64,000 nucleotides of DNA from the NCBI GenBank assembly GCA_964543995.1, contig CAZJBB010000001.1, forward strand, positions 1 to 64,000, given 5' to 3'. This document shows positions 17,383 through 27,021 of this stretch, piece after piece. The position numbers were made by a program, and so were the translations under genes. Below the pieces are notes generated by a model, which searched no databases, was not told the DNA's origin, and was given only the letters and a program-made list of their open reading frames with translations. Position 1 is the stretch's first letter, and each line of letters starts with the position of its first letter. Source of the DNA: CAIXTV01 sp964543995 (GTDB lineage Bacteria > Bacteroidota > Bacteroidia > Bacteroidales > CAIXTV01).

Positions 17383-18570
17383 ATGAAAATTACCCATGCA
17401 TTACAAAAACTTTCCATCCCTCTAATCTTTTTAGTGATTATGGTTTCGTGCCAAAGCAAGCAAGCAGGAGAAAATGATTTTGTAGTCAAAGGAAAACTCA
17501 GTAATTCAAAAGGAGGTTTTCTGAAGTTGGAAGAACTTACGCCCAAAGAAGTGGTTACTCTAGACTCTGTTAAATTGAAAGAAGATGGAAGTTTCTTTTT
17601 CCGCTATAAACCTAAGGAAGCGGGATTTTATTTTCTCACACTGAGTCCAAGTAATCACATTTCATTTGTGCTCAGTAAGGGTGAGACTGTTGAATATTTT
17701 GGAGATTACTCTGCCTTGGCAAAAAACTACCAAATCTCTGGTTCTCAAGGCTCTGAATTGCTAAAACAAATCAACGACAAGTTGGAAGAAAGTTACACAA
17801 AGGTAGATTCCCTGAAAAAAACGCTGGAAATCAATAAATATCGCCCAAATTTTCTTGAAGTGAAAAGGCAATTGGACTCTAATTATATTCTAATCCGCAT
17901 TCAGCATAAAAAATTCTTGCAGAACTTTATTGAATCGCACTTGAATTCTTTGGTATGCATAACCGCTCTTTATCAGGATTTTGGAACTTCACATGTTTTT
18001 TCAGAACGTAAAGATTTTTCATTATTTGAAAGGGTTTCAATGTCGCTAATCTCTGCCTATCCGGAAAATACACATGCCATTGAATTTAAAAAATCGGTTG
18101 AAAAGATTAGGAAAACCATGGAAGAAGAGAAACAAATTGAAAAAACCCTGTGTATCGGCTTAATGGCACCGGATTTTAAATTGCCCGATACCTCAAGAAC
18201 CCAATTTTCCCTCTCGGCTTTGAAAGGCAAAGTGGTGCTGATCGATTTTTGGACAAGCGTTCATCCCGCTTGTAGAAATCAAAACAAGTTATTAGCCTCA
18301 TTATACAATAAATATAAAGCAAAAGGGTTTGAAATCTTGGGTGTTTCTTTAGATAAAAGTGAAGCGGAATGGAAATCGGTTATTTATAAGGATAAAATGG
18401 CATGGAAACAGGTATGCGATTTTATGTATTTTGATAGTCCTGCTGTTAAGATGTATAATGTGAGTGCCATTCCATATCTAATACTATTGGATAGAGAAGG
18501 GAAAATCGTAGCCAAAGGATTGGAAAATTTCGACCTTGAGAAAAAAATTACTGAGACCCTAAAAAAATGA
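17383..18570 (+). CDS. DUF4369-like thioredoxin-fold lipoprotein with HxxC active site
   Basis: This 395-residue envelope protein has a lipoprotein signal with lipobox cysteine at VMVSC (about residue 23). Residues ~30-110 form an N-terminal beta domain of the DUF4369 kind; a helical linker spans ~115-255 and an AhpC/TSA/TlpA-type thioredoxin fold ~260-395 (GLMAPDFKLPDTSRTQFSLSALKGKVVLIDFWTS). The usual WCxxC is replaced by VHPAC: H294 stands where the first cysteine should be and only C297 remains. The cis-proline loop SAIPYL is intact. A normal dithiol/disulfide exchange is therefore unlikely; a one-cysteine redox, isomerase-like or binding role is possible. It overlaps lpxH by four bases. 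Confidence 0.85.
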   Translation: MKITHALQKLSIPLIFLVIMVSCQSKQAGENDFVVKGKLSNSKGGFLKLEELTPKEVVTLDSVKLKEDGSFFFRYKPKEAGFYFLTLSPSNHISFVLSKGETVEYFGDYSALAKNYQISGSQGSELLKQINDKLEESYTKVDSLKKTLEINKYRPNFLEVKRQLDSNYILIRIQHKKFLQNFIESHLNSLVCITALYQDFGTSHVFSERKDFSLFERVSMSLISAYPENTHAIEFKKSVEKIRKTMEEEKQIEKTLCIGLMAPDFKLPDTSRTQFSLSALKGKVVLIDFWTSVHPACRNQNKLLASLYNKYKAKGFEILGVSLDKSEAEWKSVIYKDKMAWKQVCDFMYFDSPAVKMYNVSAIPYLILLDREGKIVAKGLENFDLEKKITETLKK

Positions 18571-19313
18571 AATCAAAAATCTATTTCGCCTCCGATTGTC
18601 ATTTAGGGGTTCCTGATAAAAAAAGCAGCTTCATCAGGGAAAAAAGATTTGTGCAATGGTTGGATGAAATTAAGGCAGATGCTTCAGAACTTTTCCTTTT
18701 GGGAGATATTTTTGATTTCTGGTTCGAATATACCTCTGTTGTTCCAAGAGGTTATGTAAGATTATTAGGCAAGTTTGCTGAACTTGCAGATGCCGGAGTG
18801 AAAATCCATTATTTTACCGGAAACCATGATATGTGGGTATTCGATTACTTCAAAGAAGAACTGCAAATGGAAATCCATAAGGAACCCATTGTAAAAGAAA
18901 TGAATGGAAAGCGATTTTTAATTGGTCATGGCGATGGATTGGGGCCTCAAGATTGGGGGTATAAGTTTATTAAAGTTCTGTTTGCCAGTAAAATAAATCA
19001 ATGGTTGTTTGCTCGTTTACATCCTAATTTTGCTTTTAAAATCGCTCAGTTTTTCTCAAGCAGAAGCCGCATAGCCAATGGAAATTCCGATGAAATTTTC
19101 CTTGGTGAAGAAAAGGAGCGATTGATAAAATATTGCAAAGAAAAAATAGCTCAAGAACCATTTGACTTTTTTATCTTCGGACACCGTCATTTGCCTCTCG
19201 ACATTCAAATAAGTGAAACTTGTCGATATGTGAACCTTGGAGAATGGATAAAATCTAATTCTTATGCTGTTTTCGAGGATGATAAATTAATTTTAACCTA
19301 TTTTAAAGAATGA
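18567..19313 (+). CDS. lpxH: UDP-2,3-diacylglucosamine diphosphatase
   Basis: This calcineurin-like metallophosphoesterase of lipid A synthesis cleaves UDP-2,3-diacyl-GlcN to lipid X and UMP at the inner membrane. Metal-binding blocks in order are SDCHLG (residues 9-14), GDIFDFWFEY (~44-53), GNHDMW (~87-92), GHGDGLG (~115-121) and GHRH (~208-211). 248 residues is normal. It may be LpxH or the LpxH2 variant used by some Bacteroidota. The start codon overlaps the preceding stop (ATGA), so it is coupled to the thioredoxin-fold lipoprotein gene. Confidence 0.9.
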   Translation: MKSKIYFASDCHLGVPDKKSSFIREKRFVQWLDEIKADASELFLLGDIFDFWFEYTSVVPRGYVRLLGKFAELADAGVKIHYFTGNHDMWVFDYFKEELQMEIHKEPIVKEMNGKRFLIGHGDGLGPQDWGYKFIKVLFASKINQWLFARLHPNFAFKIAQFFSSRSRIANGNSDEIFLGEEKERLIKYCKEKIAQEPFDFFIFGHRHLPLDIQISETCRYVNLGEWIKSNSYAVFEDDKLILTYFKE

Positions 19314-19316
19314 CTT

Positions 19317-19784
19317 ATGAAAGTAACTAAACGCATTGCTCTTGTTGCTCACGACAACCGAAAAAAAGATTTGATAGAATGGGTAGATTGGAACTACAAA
19401 GTACTTTTAAACCATCAATTGATTTGTACAGGAACCACCGGAATGATGGTGGAACAAGCGCTTCAAAAAAAGATGCAAGCCAACGATAATTTTCGTTTCC
19501 CGGTTAAAAAACTAAAGTCAGGTCCGTTAGGCGGTGACCAGCAGCTGGGAGCCATGATTTCGGAAGGGGAAATTGATATGATGGTGTTTTTCTGGGATCC
19601 CATGTACTCTCAACCCCATGACGTAGACGTAAAAGCCTTGTTAAGAATAACGGTTGTATATAACGTGCCCACTGCTTGTAACCGTTCAACTGCCGATTTT
19701 TTAATTTCTTCACCCTTGCTCACCGAAGAATATCACCCTAGAATGAATGATTATATTGACTATAGGAACCGAGAGATTAGCTAA
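19317..19784 (+). CDS. mgsA: Methylglyoxal synthase
   Basis: MgsA converts dihydroxyacetone phosphate to methylglyoxal and phosphate, bypassing lower glycolysis when phosphate is limiting. It has 155 residues with the phosphate-binding ALVAHDNRKKDL (residues 8-19), CTGTTG near residue 41, KSGPLGGDQQLGAMI with the catalytic aspartate near residue 74, and FFWDPMYSQPHDVDVKALLR with a second aspartate and histidine. The start is three bases after the lpxH stop, so it is probably in the same transcript. Confidence 0.95.
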   Translation: MKVTKRIALVAHDNRKKDLIEWVDWNYKVLLNHQLICTGTTGMMVEQALQKKMQANDNFRFPVKKLKSGPLGGDQQLGAMISEGEIDMMVFFWDPMYSQPHDVDVKALLRITVVYNVPTACNRSTADFLISSPLLTEEYHPRMNDYIDYRNREIS

Positions 19785-19869
19785 TTCAAGGTTTTTGTAC
19801 CAAGCGAGAAAAACTGAGACTCACGATTAAACAATATCTTTTCGTCATTGTTAATAATAAAAGCACTTT

Positions 19870-20289
19870 ATGAATATACAAGAAATTGAAGAAGAAATCA
19901 TCAGTGAATTTGAAGACTTTGAAGATTGGATGGATAAGTATAACTATATCATTGAATTAGGCAGAAGCTTGCCATTAATTGATGAACAATATAAAGATGA
20001 TCAACATCTTATTTCGGGTTGTCAGTCAAAAGTCTGGGTTCACGCTACTTATCAAGAAGGCAAAATCAATTTTACTGCCGATAGCGATGCCATTATTACC
20101 AAAGGGATTGTTGCCATTTTAATTCGTGTATTAACCCAAAGGACACCTGATGAAATTTTAAATTCAAATTTTGAATTTATCGATAAAATTGGATTGAAAG
20201 AACACCTTAGCCCCACCCGATCTAATGGCTTGACATCCATGATTAAACAGATGAAGTTGTATGCTCTGGCCTTTAAAACCAAATCTTAA
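19870..20289 (+). CDS. sufE: Cysteine desulfurase-activating protein SufE
   Basis: SufE accepts persulfide sulfur from the SufS cysteine desulfurase and passes it to the SufBCD scaffold for iron-sulfur assembly. 139 residues. The acceptor cysteine lies in SGCQSKVWV (about C47), and the C-terminal SPTRSNGLTSMIKQMKLYA block is typical. An 85-base spacer separates it from mgsA and it is followed seven bases later by a SufT-like gene. SufS and SufBCD are not in the window. Confidence 0.93.
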   Translation: MNIQEIEEEIISEFEDFEDWMDKYNYIIELGRSLPLIDEQYKDDQHLISGCQSKVWVHATYQEGKINFTADSDAIITKGIVAILIRVLTQRTPDEILNSNFEFIDKIGLKEHLSPTRSNGLTSMIKQMKLYALAFKTKS

Positions 20290-20296
20290 TTTTCCC

Positions 20297-20617
20297 ATGG
20301 AAATACAAAATCCAAGCCCATTAGAATCGAAAATTATTGAAAAACTTAAGGGTATTTTTGACCCTGAAATACCAGTGAATATTTATGATCTGGGTCTAAT
20401 TTATGGGATAAGAGTTAATGACCAAAAGGATGTACACATCATGATGACCTTGACTTCCCCAAACTGCCCGGTAGCCGAATCGCTTCCAAATGATGTTTAT
20501 AATGATATAAAATCTATTGAGGAGGTGAACGAAGTAAAGGTTGAATTGACTTTTGAACCCCCTTGGGACAAGGATATGCTTTCGGAGGAAGCCATGTTGG
20601 AGTTAGGGCTTTTGTAG
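20297..20617 (+). CDS. SufT-like (MIP18/DUF59) iron-sulfur assembly protein
   Basis: This is a 106-residue protein. The ATG at 20297 is chosen over an upstream frame that overlaps sufE, because MEIQNPSPLESKIIEKLKGIFDPEIPVNIYDLGLIY begins the family domain cleanly. Diagnostic residues are DPEIPVNIYDLGL and the conserved cysteine in TLTSPNCPVAESLPNDV. Family members help mature or carry Fe-S clusters. It lies directly after sufE, consistent with that role. The stop is followed immediately by the ATG of the next gene with no gap. Confidence 0.9.
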   Translation: MEIQNPSPLESKIIEKLKGIFDPEIPVNIYDLGLIYGIRVNDQKDVHIMMTLTSPNCPVAESLPNDVYNDIKSIEEVNEVKVELTFEPPWDKDMLSEEAMLELGLL

Positions 20618-22273
20618 ATGAAGTTGAAATTAGTTTTAAAGTACAGTATATTTAGCTTATTCTTCCTCGGCAGTGCTATTATAAGGGGTCAAACTGATAC
20701 CAACACCAGTATTCAAAAAAACATTGAGGTATTTGAGTCCTATTTTAAAGCACTCAATAACTCCTACGTTGATAAAATTAATCCTGAACGACTCCTTCGA
20801 ATTGGAATTGATGCCATTGATCAATCCTTAGACCCCTTTACCGTTTTTCTTACCGAAGAAGATGTAAAATCTAAGAACAATGCTTGGAAAGGTTTTTTAT
20901 TTACCGGAATTGGGGTGGGTTTATATCAAAGAGATAGTGGGCTTTGTATTACTGAAATATACGAAGCTTATCCGGCGCAGAAAGCGGATCTTAGGATTGG
21001 AGACTTGATTGTCAAAGCCGATACATTTATATTGAAAAACCTGAATTTCGCTGAATCGGTTTCTCATATCAAAGGGGAAGAAGGCAGCAGATTGCAATTA
21101 GAAATTATACGCCCCGGAATTGGAAAGATTAGAAAAACAGTCGAAAGAAAAAAGATCATTTCCCCATCGGTACCCTATTATGGAATGATTAACGACAGTG
21201 TAGGTTATATTAAATGCACCCAGTTTTTGGAAAATGCGTATGATTCGATGCGCTTTGCGTTTTCTTTTTTGAAAAAACAATATAAACTATCGGGTTTGGT
21301 GCTTGATTTTAGAGACAATATGGGTGGCTTAGTGCAAGAAGCCATTAATACAGCCAATCTTTTTCTTCCTAAAGGCAAACTCATTTGCGATTTGAAATCG
21401 GAGAACAACCAAGCGGCAAATTATTCTTACACAAGCCTTTATGAACCAATGGATACGTTAATCCCCATAGTTGTATTATCCAATGCCAACAGCATTTCAG
21501 CGGCCGAAATAGTATTGGGTGCTTTTCAGGATTATGACCGAGCTGTAATTATTGGGCAAAAAAGCTGGGGAAAAGGCTATGTTCAAGGAACTCAATTTCT
21601 GGCACAAAACACACAACTGTATGTCACTTCCGCTCGATATTACACACCCTCCGGGCGCTGTATACAAGAACTGGACTATTCCCATAAATACATCGACAAT
21701 ATGGTTAACAAGTATTCGGATACCTTGAAAAAGGAATTCTATACCCAAAACCATCGTATGGTTTTTAATTTGGGAGGCATTCTTCCGGATATAGTGTTCG
21801 AAAATGTGCCTGCACAACCCATAATTCAATCCGTTTCTTCGGGAAATTGGATACGGGATTTTGCGTCATTTTATCGAAACACCCATGATTATCTGTTAGA
21901 TATTAAAACATGGTCATTGTCCGAGAAGGAATATTCAGCTTTCGAAAAAGAGTTATATAAAGATGTCGAACACATAATTACCCCTACTGACATAGATTTG
22001 AAAATCATAGAGGAACATCAAAATGAATCACAGTTTACTAATCTTACCTCAGAACTTAAATCACTTCATAATAAACTTCAAAGAGCGAAAATTAAAGCCA
22101 TAAAAAAAGTTAAAACAGAGCTCAGAATTTTAATAGAATCGGAAATAGTACGTTGTTATTTTCCTCTCAAATATCAGATGCAATATAATTTTGATCACAG
22201 CACATTGATAAAAGAAGCGCTTCAGGTGCTATCGAATAGAAAGAAATACAATTTGCTACTGAATAAGGAGTGA
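20618..22273 (+). CDS. S41-family C-terminal processing peptidase
   Basis: This 551-residue periplasmic serine protease starts at the base after the SufT-like stop. A signal peptide spans residues ~1-24 (FFLGSAIIRGQ). The N-terminal helical domain contains LDPFTVFLTEEDV; a PDZ domain (~88-165) includes IGVGLYQRDSGLCIT and ADLRIGDLI; the S41 catalytic core includes SNANSISAAEIVLGAFQDYDRAVIIGQKSWGKG, giving the Ser/Lys dyad, and ARYYTPSGRCIQ. A ~150-residue C-terminal extension is rich in charged helices. Such proteases trim C termini of envelope proteins and control cell-wall enzymes. Confidence 0.92.
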   Translation: MKLKLVLKYSIFSLFFLGSAIIRGQTDTNTSIQKNIEVFESYFKALNNSYVDKINPERLLRIGIDAIDQSLDPFTVFLTEEDVKSKNNAWKGFLFTGIGVGLYQRDSGLCITEIYEAYPAQKADLRIGDLIVKADTFILKNLNFAESVSHIKGEEGSRLQLEIIRPGIGKIRKTVERKKIISPSVPYYGMINDSVGYIKCTQFLENAYDSMRFAFSFLKKQYKLSGLVLDFRDNMGGLVQEAINTANLFLPKGKLICDLKSENNQAANYSYTSLYEPMDTLIPIVVLSNANSISAAEIVLGAFQDYDRAVIIGQKSWGKGYVQGTQFLAQNTQLYVTSARYYTPSGRCIQELDYSHKYIDNMVNKYSDTLKKEFYTQNHRMVFNLGGILPDIVFENVPAQPIIQSVSSGNWIRDFASFYRNTHDYLLDIKTWSLSEKEYSAFEKELYKDVEHIITPTDIDLKIIEEHQNESQFTNLTSELKSLHNKLQRAKIKAIKKVKTELRILIESEIVRCYFPLKYQMQYNFDHSTLIKEALQVLSNRKKYNLLLNKE

Positions 22274-22280
22274 AATATCG

Positions 22281-22288
22281 TATTTTTG
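22281..22288 (+). promoter_or_regulatory. -7 box (TATTTTTG) upstream of dxs
   Basis: It fits TAnnTTTG in the 38-base gap before dxs and lies 23 bases before the ATG. A TTTG at 22252-22255 is a little far upstream (25-base spacer). Moderate support for a dxs promoter. Confidence 0.45.
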
Positions 22289-22311
22289 CAAATTGACCGT
22301 GAATTATATAA

Positions 22312-24231
22312 ATGAATTATCCGCTCTTAGATAACATCGATTTCCCAATTGACCTTAAAAAGTTGAAGTCAGATGAATTACCTGCACTTAGCGAAGAAGT
22401 GAGGCAGTTTATTATTGATGTGATATCGAGTAATCCCGGTCATTTGGGAGCCAGTTTAGGTGCGGTGGAACTAGCGGTTGCCTTGCATTATGTTTACAAC
22501 ACCCCAAAAGATAAAATTGTTTGGGATGTGGGACATCAGGCGTATGCCCATAAAATTCTTACCGGTCGAAAAAGTCAATTTCATACCAATCGCCAATTTC
22601 ATGGCATCAGCGGTTTCCCGAAAATGAGTGAAAGCGAATACGATGCCTTTGGGGTAGGTCATTCCTCCACTTCAATATCCGCAGTTTTAGGAATGGCAGT
22701 GGCTTCCCAACTGAATAATGACAAAGACAGCAAGCATATTGCTGTCATTGGAGACGGATCCATGACTGCCGGTATGGCTTTCGAAGCCATGAATCATGCA
22801 GGAACTTCCAAAGCCGATATATTAATTATCTTGAATGACAACGGTATTGCTATAGATAAAAACGTGGGTGCTTTGAGTGAATATCTTACCGATATTACCA
22901 CTTCCAGAATTTACAATAAGGTAAAAACCAAAATTTGGAATTTTTTAAGTCGTGGAAAAAAATACGGCCCCAATACCCGTGCTTTAGTTCAACAAATTGA
23001 CAATGCAATCAAAACCGGTTTGATGAAACGAAGCAACTTGTTTGAATCATTGAAATTCAGGTATTTTGGTCCGGTTGATGGAAACGATGTGGTTCGCTTG
23101 GTGCAACTTTTAAATGACTTGAAGAACATTCCGGGTCCAAAAATTCTGCACTGTATCACCGTAAAAGGAAAAGGCTTGAAATATGCAGAGAAAAACCAAA
23201 CCGTATTTCATGCACCGGGTGTTTTTGATAAGCAAACCGGAGAAATTATTGAAAGTCCATGTAAAAACCATACCCCAAAATATCAGGTGGTTTTTGGAAA
23301 AACCATCATAGAGCTTGCCGAGAGAAACCCAAAAATTGTGGGAATAACCCCTGCCATGCCAACAGGTTGTTCTCTTAATTTAATGATGGCAAAAATGCCA
23401 CACCGAGCATTTGACGTGGGTATTGCAGAACAACATGCCGTGACTTTTTCTGCCGGAATGGCTGCAAAAGGCATGATTCCTTTTTGCAATATATATTCTT
23501 CTTTTATGCAAAGGGCATTCGATCAGGTTATTCACGACGTCGCCCTGCAAGGATTACCGGTTGTTTTATGTTTAGATAGAGGTGGTCTGGTTGGAGAAGA
23601 TGGTGCTACACATCATGGTGCTTATGATTTGGCATTTTTCAGACCCATACCCGGTCTTACCATTTGCTCGCCTATGAATGAAGTGGAATTAAGAAATATG
23701 ATGTATACTGCCCAATTAGAAGGCATGGGGCCGGTGGTTATTCGATACCCAAAAGGCAGGGGTGTGATAAGTGAATGGAAGCAAGATTTCGCCCCTTTAA
23801 CTCCGGGCAAAGGCAGGTTGATTTCGGAAGGAGAGGATATCGCAGTCATCTCCATAGGTCATGTGGGTAATTTTGTGGTTGAAGCTTCTGAAATTTTGAA
23901 GAAAGAAGGCATTTCTATATGTCATTGCGACATTCGCTATCTTAAGCCCCTAGATGAGGAATTACTTCACACAATCTTTGCCTCGCAAAAATACATTATT
24001 ACGGTTGAAGATGGATCTATAAAGGGGGGACTTGGAAGTGCGGTTATAGAATTTATGAATCTTCATCATTATCAAGCGGAAATTCAAGTACTCGGAATTC
24101 CGGATCTATATATTGAACAAGGAACACAAGAAGAATTATATAAAATCTGTGGTTATGATACGGAAAGTATAACTCAGCTTATACGCAAAAAAGTGCAATC
24201 AGGGCTTACTTTTCCAAAACAACATTTGTAA
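22312..24231 (+). CDS. dxs: 1-deoxy-D-xylulose-5-phosphate synthase
   Basis: Dxs condenses pyruvate and glyceraldehyde-3-phosphate to DXP, the entry to the MEP isoprenoid pathway and a precursor for thiamine and pyridoxal. 639 residues, normal length. Seen: NPGHLGASLGAVELAVALHYV near residue 40, WDVGHQAYAHKILTGR near 65, the TPP motif GDGSMTAGMAFEAMNHAG...NDN (~147-178), the pyrimidine-domain DVGIAEQHAVTFSAGMAAKG near 370 and DRGGLVGEDGATHHG near 424. The C-terminal transketolase domain is complete. The next gene starts three bases after its stop. Confidence 0.97.
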   Translation: MNYPLLDNIDFPIDLKKLKSDELPALSEEVRQFIIDVISSNPGHLGASLGAVELAVALHYVYNTPKDKIVWDVGHQAYAHKILTGRKSQFHTNRQFHGISGFPKMSESEYDAFGVGHSSTSISAVLGMAVASQLNNDKDSKHIAVIGDGSMTAGMAFEAMNHAGTSKADILIILNDNGIAIDKNVGALSEYLTDITTSRIYNKVKTKIWNFLSRGKKYGPNTRALVQQIDNAIKTGLMKRSNLFESLKFRYFGPVDGNDVVRLVQLLNDLKNIPGPKILHCITVKGKGLKYAEKNQTVFHAPGVFDKQTGEIIESPCKNHTPKYQVVFGKTIIELAERNPKIVGITPAMPTGCSLNLMMAKMPHRAFDVGIAEQHAVTFSAGMAAKGMIPFCNIYSSFMQRAFDQVIHDVALQGLPVVLCLDRGGLVGEDGATHHGAYDLAFFRPIPGLTICSPMNEVELRNMMYTAQLEGMGPVVIRYPKGRGVISEWKQDFAPLTPGKGRLISEGEDIAVISIGHVGNFVVEASEILKKEGISICHCDIRYLKPLDEELLHTIFASQKYIITVEDGSIKGGLGSAVIEFMNLHHYQAEIQVLGIPDLYIEQGTQEELYKICGYDTESITQLIRKKVQSGLTFPKQHL

Positions 24232-24234
24232 CCC

Positions 24235-25971
24235 ATGGAATTATTCCGGAGAAAATCGATTGATTCCATTTTGGCGGATGCGAAACGAAATTCCGGACAA
24301 GAACACAGCTTAAAAAAAAACTTAAATGTCCGTGACCTCACTTCACTTGGAATTGCGGCTATTATTGGTGCAGGGATTTTCAGCACCATAGGCAATGCAG
24401 CCGCTAGTGGAGGGCCTGCAGTTTCCTTGCTCTTTGTTTTTACAGCCATTGCCTGTGGATTTTCAGCCATGTGCTATGCCCATTTTGCCTCTGCAATTCC
24501 CATCAGCGGAAGTGCCTATACATACGCTTATGCGACCTTTGGAGAACTCATTGCTTGGATTATCGGATGGGATTTAATTATGGAATATGCCGTGGGAAAT
24601 ATTGCTGTGGCCATTTCTTGGTCAGATTACTTTACTTCCTTTATGAATGGGATGGGGTTGAAAATCCCGGACTTTCTTTGTACCGATTACCTATCTGCCT
24701 ACAGGGGGTTTGGGGAAGTAACGGAAAAACTCGCCAAAGGCGTTGATTTCAGTTCACTAAGTGCCAATCTACAAGAAGCCTATCATGCTTGGCAAAGCGC
24801 TCCCCAAATTTTCGGCTTGAAAATCATCGCCGATATTCCGGCATTTGCCATAGTAGTTTTAATTACCGCACTGGTTTACAGAGGGATATATGAATCAAAA
24901 GTAGCCGGGAACTTAATGGTATTATTGAAATTGGCCATTCTTTTGTTGATCATTGGCGTAGGTGCTTTTTATATCAATCCCGGAAATTGGTCGCCTTTTG
25001 CTCCCAATGGATTGGTAGGGGTAATGAAAGGCGTTTCCGGCGTTTTCTTTGCCTACATCGGTTTCGATGCCATTTCTACCACCGCCGAAGAATGTAAAAA
25101 TCCCAAGCGGGATTTACCCCGCGCCATGATTCTCTCACTTATCATTACTACGGTCTTATATGTAGTGATTAGCTTGGTGCTTACCGGTTTAGTAAACTAT
25201 TCTGAACTTGCAGTGGGAGACCCTTTGGCTTATGCTTTTGAAAAACTGCATCTTACTAAGTTTTCGGGATTGATAGCATTAAGTGCCATCATAGCTATGG
25301 CCAGTGTTTTGCTGGTTTTTCAGGTAGGTCAACCACGAATATGGATGAGTATGAGTCGCGATGGATTATTACCTAAGATTTTTTCTAAATTGCATCCCAA
25401 ATACAAAACCCCGGCTTTTGCCACCATCGTCACCGGAATATTTGTGGCCATTCCAAGTTTATTCCTGAACCTGACTGAAGTTACCGACTTAACCAGTATT
25501 GGAACCTTATTTGCCTTTGTGCTGGTTTCGGGGGGATTGCTATTCTGGGAAAAACGTTTGGAATCGGTTATTCCGGGTGCAATACGTGAAAAACGTTTTC
25601 GAGTGCCCTATTATAATTGTAGAATTTATCTTCCTATAGTTTGGATTTTGCTTTTTATTGTATTATTTATATTTGATTCTCAGTGGATTACTAACCTTTT
25701 TTATGCAATTGATTTTTCGTCTTGGGACATATTGAAACCTCAGATTCCCTATTTGATTTTCGTGGGTTTTGCCATTACTTTGACAATTGTTGGTATCGTA
25801 AAAAAATTGTCACTCATTCCCATGATGGGCTTGCTCACCAATTTGTATTTAATGACAGAACTTGGCATTACCAATTGGATGCGCTTTATCGTTTGGCTGA
25901 TCATTGGCTTAGCATTGTATTTTCTGTATGGGAAAAAATTCAGTCGGTTGAAAGCAAAACAGCAATCCTAA
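24235..25971 (+). CDS. APC-family amino acid permease (CAT-like)
   Basis: This 578-residue inner-membrane transporter has about 14 membrane segments. The N-terminal cytoplasmic stretch is followed by LTSLGIAAIIGAGIFSTIG (residues ~36-54), the APC substrate-binding glycine loop, then FVFTAIACGFSAMCYAHFAS and SAYTYAYATFGELIAWIIGWDLIMEYAVG. These are the hallmarks of the cationic amino acid transporter branch. A loop of about 60 residues after the third segment is larger than usual. Substrate is not determined. It is three bases after dxs, which may mean co-transcription without functional linkage. Confidence 0.9.
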   Translation: MELFRRKSIDSILADAKRNSGQEHSLKKNLNVRDLTSLGIAAIIGAGIFSTIGNAAASGGPAVSLLFVFTAIACGFSAMCYAHFASAIPISGSAYTYAYATFGELIAWIIGWDLIMEYAVGNIAVAISWSDYFTSFMNGMGLKIPDFLCTDYLSAYRGFGEVTEKLAKGVDFSSLSANLQEAYHAWQSAPQIFGLKIIADIPAFAIVVLITALVYRGIYESKVAGNLMVLLKLAILLLIIGVGAFYINPGNWSPFAPNGLVGVMKGVSGVFFAYIGFDAISTTAEECKNPKRDLPRAMILSLIITTVLYVVISLVLTGLVNYSELAVGDPLAYAFEKLHLTKFSGLIALSAIIAMASVLLVFQVGQPRIWMSMSRDGLLPKIFSKLHPKYKTPAFATIVTGIFVAIPSLFLNLTEVTDLTSIGTLFAFVLVSGGLLFWEKRLESVIPGAIREKRFRVPYYNCRIYLPIVWILLFIVLFIFDSQWITNLFYAIDFSSWDILKPQIPYLIFVGFAITLTIVGIVKKLSLIPMMGLLTNLYLMTELGITNWMRFIVWLIIGLALYFLYGKKFSRLKAKQQS

Positions 25972-25983
25972 TACATCGCAAAT

Positions 25984-26769
25984 ATGTCTTGGTTAGTTGT
26001 TTCAGCACTCATTATTTCAGGTTTATTGGTGGGGTTTATCAATACCCTTGCAGGGGGTGGAACAATAATTTCTCTTTCATTATTGATGTTTCTAGGCCTA
26101 CCACCAAATGTGGCCAATGGAACCAATAGGGTGGCGGTAGTAATTCAGAATTTGGTGGCTGTGAGGAGTTTTCGCAAACAAAAAGTATTGGATACCCAAA
26201 AAGGTATTCATTTAGGAATTCCCACTGTGATAGGGTCCATTATAGGTGCGCAAATTGCAGTAAGTTTGAATGATAAATTCATACAATATGCTATCGGCTC
26301 GGCCATGCTAATCATGCTGTTTTTTATTCTTTTCAAACCCTCTTACCTCAGCAAAACCAACGAAGAACTCATGAACAAACCTTTGAGCAAGTGGCAATAT
26401 CTTTTGTTTTTTATCATCGGTATTTATGGGGGTTTTATTCACGTGGGAGTGGGTTATTTTATCATTGCCGGGGTTATATTGGGTGCAGGATATAACGTAA
26501 TAAAAGCCAATGCCATTAAAAACTTGATTGTACTTATGTATGCTCCCTGTTCGCTGATTGTTTTTATGATTTCAGGGATGGTAGATTACCGATATGGTTT
26601 AATCCATGCTGTAGGAAATATTGTTGGAGCTTTTGTTGCTGCAAAATATGCAGTAAGCTGGGGAATGCAGTTTATTCGCTGGGCCATGGTTTGCATTATC
26701 ATGGTAACCGTGTTGCAAATGTTTGGATTCTTGGACTTTAAAGAAATGTTTAGAATGATATTGGGGTAA
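25984..26769 (+). CDS. TauE/SafE (TSUP) family permease
   Basis: This 261-residue membrane protein has about eight hydrophobic segments. The N-terminal LLVGFINTLAGGGTIISLSLLMFLGLPPNVANGTNRVAV is the conserved TSUP repeat, and the second half repeats it as GGFIHVGVGYFIIAGVILGAGYNVIKANAIKNLIV. Family members move sulfite, organosulfur anions or related small anions; the substrate here is not visible. It follows the APC permease by 12 bases. Confidence 0.9.
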   Translation: MSWLVVSALIISGLLVGFINTLAGGGTIISLSLLMFLGLPPNVANGTNRVAVVIQNLVAVRSFRKQKVLDTQKGIHLGIPTVIGSIIGAQIAVSLNDKFIQYAIGSAMLIMLFFILFKPSYLSKTNEELMNKPLSKWQYLLFFIIGIYGGFIHVGVGYFIIAGVILGAGYNVIKANAIKNLIVLMYAPCSLIVFMISGMVDYRYGLIHAVGNIVGAFVAAKYAVSWGMQFIRWAMVCIIMVTVLQMFGFLDFKEMFRMILG

Positions 26770-26883
26770 AAGACCTTAGGTTTTTCGAAATAAAAGTTAT
26801 AAACCCAAATTCGCAGATGTAATTGCAATCCTTGTTGCTCAAAAAAATTGCCACATTTTTAACTTCTGAAAACAGAAATTAAA

Positions 26884-26968
26884 TGGTGCGGATGAAGGGA
26901 CTCGAACCCACACTCCTCTCGGAACCAGATCCTAAGTCTGGCGCGGCTACCAATTACGCCACATCCGC
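26884..26968 (-). tRNA. tRNA-Leu (anticodon UAG)
   Basis: On the minus strand, GCGGATG (5') pairs with CATCCGC to form the acceptor stem, with discriminator A and an encoded CCA at 26884-26886. The anticodon arm is CCAGA-CTTAGGA-TCTGG, giving anticodon TAG, which reads CUA and, with wobble, other CUN leucine codons. A long variable arm and a GTTCGAGTCCC T-arm follow, as expected for a class II tRNA-Leu. The length is 85 bases including CCA. Confidence 0.95.
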
Positions 26969-27021
26969 AAAAGCGATGCAAAGTTAATAAAAATATTAAT
27001 CGGTAAATGAAAAATACAAAT

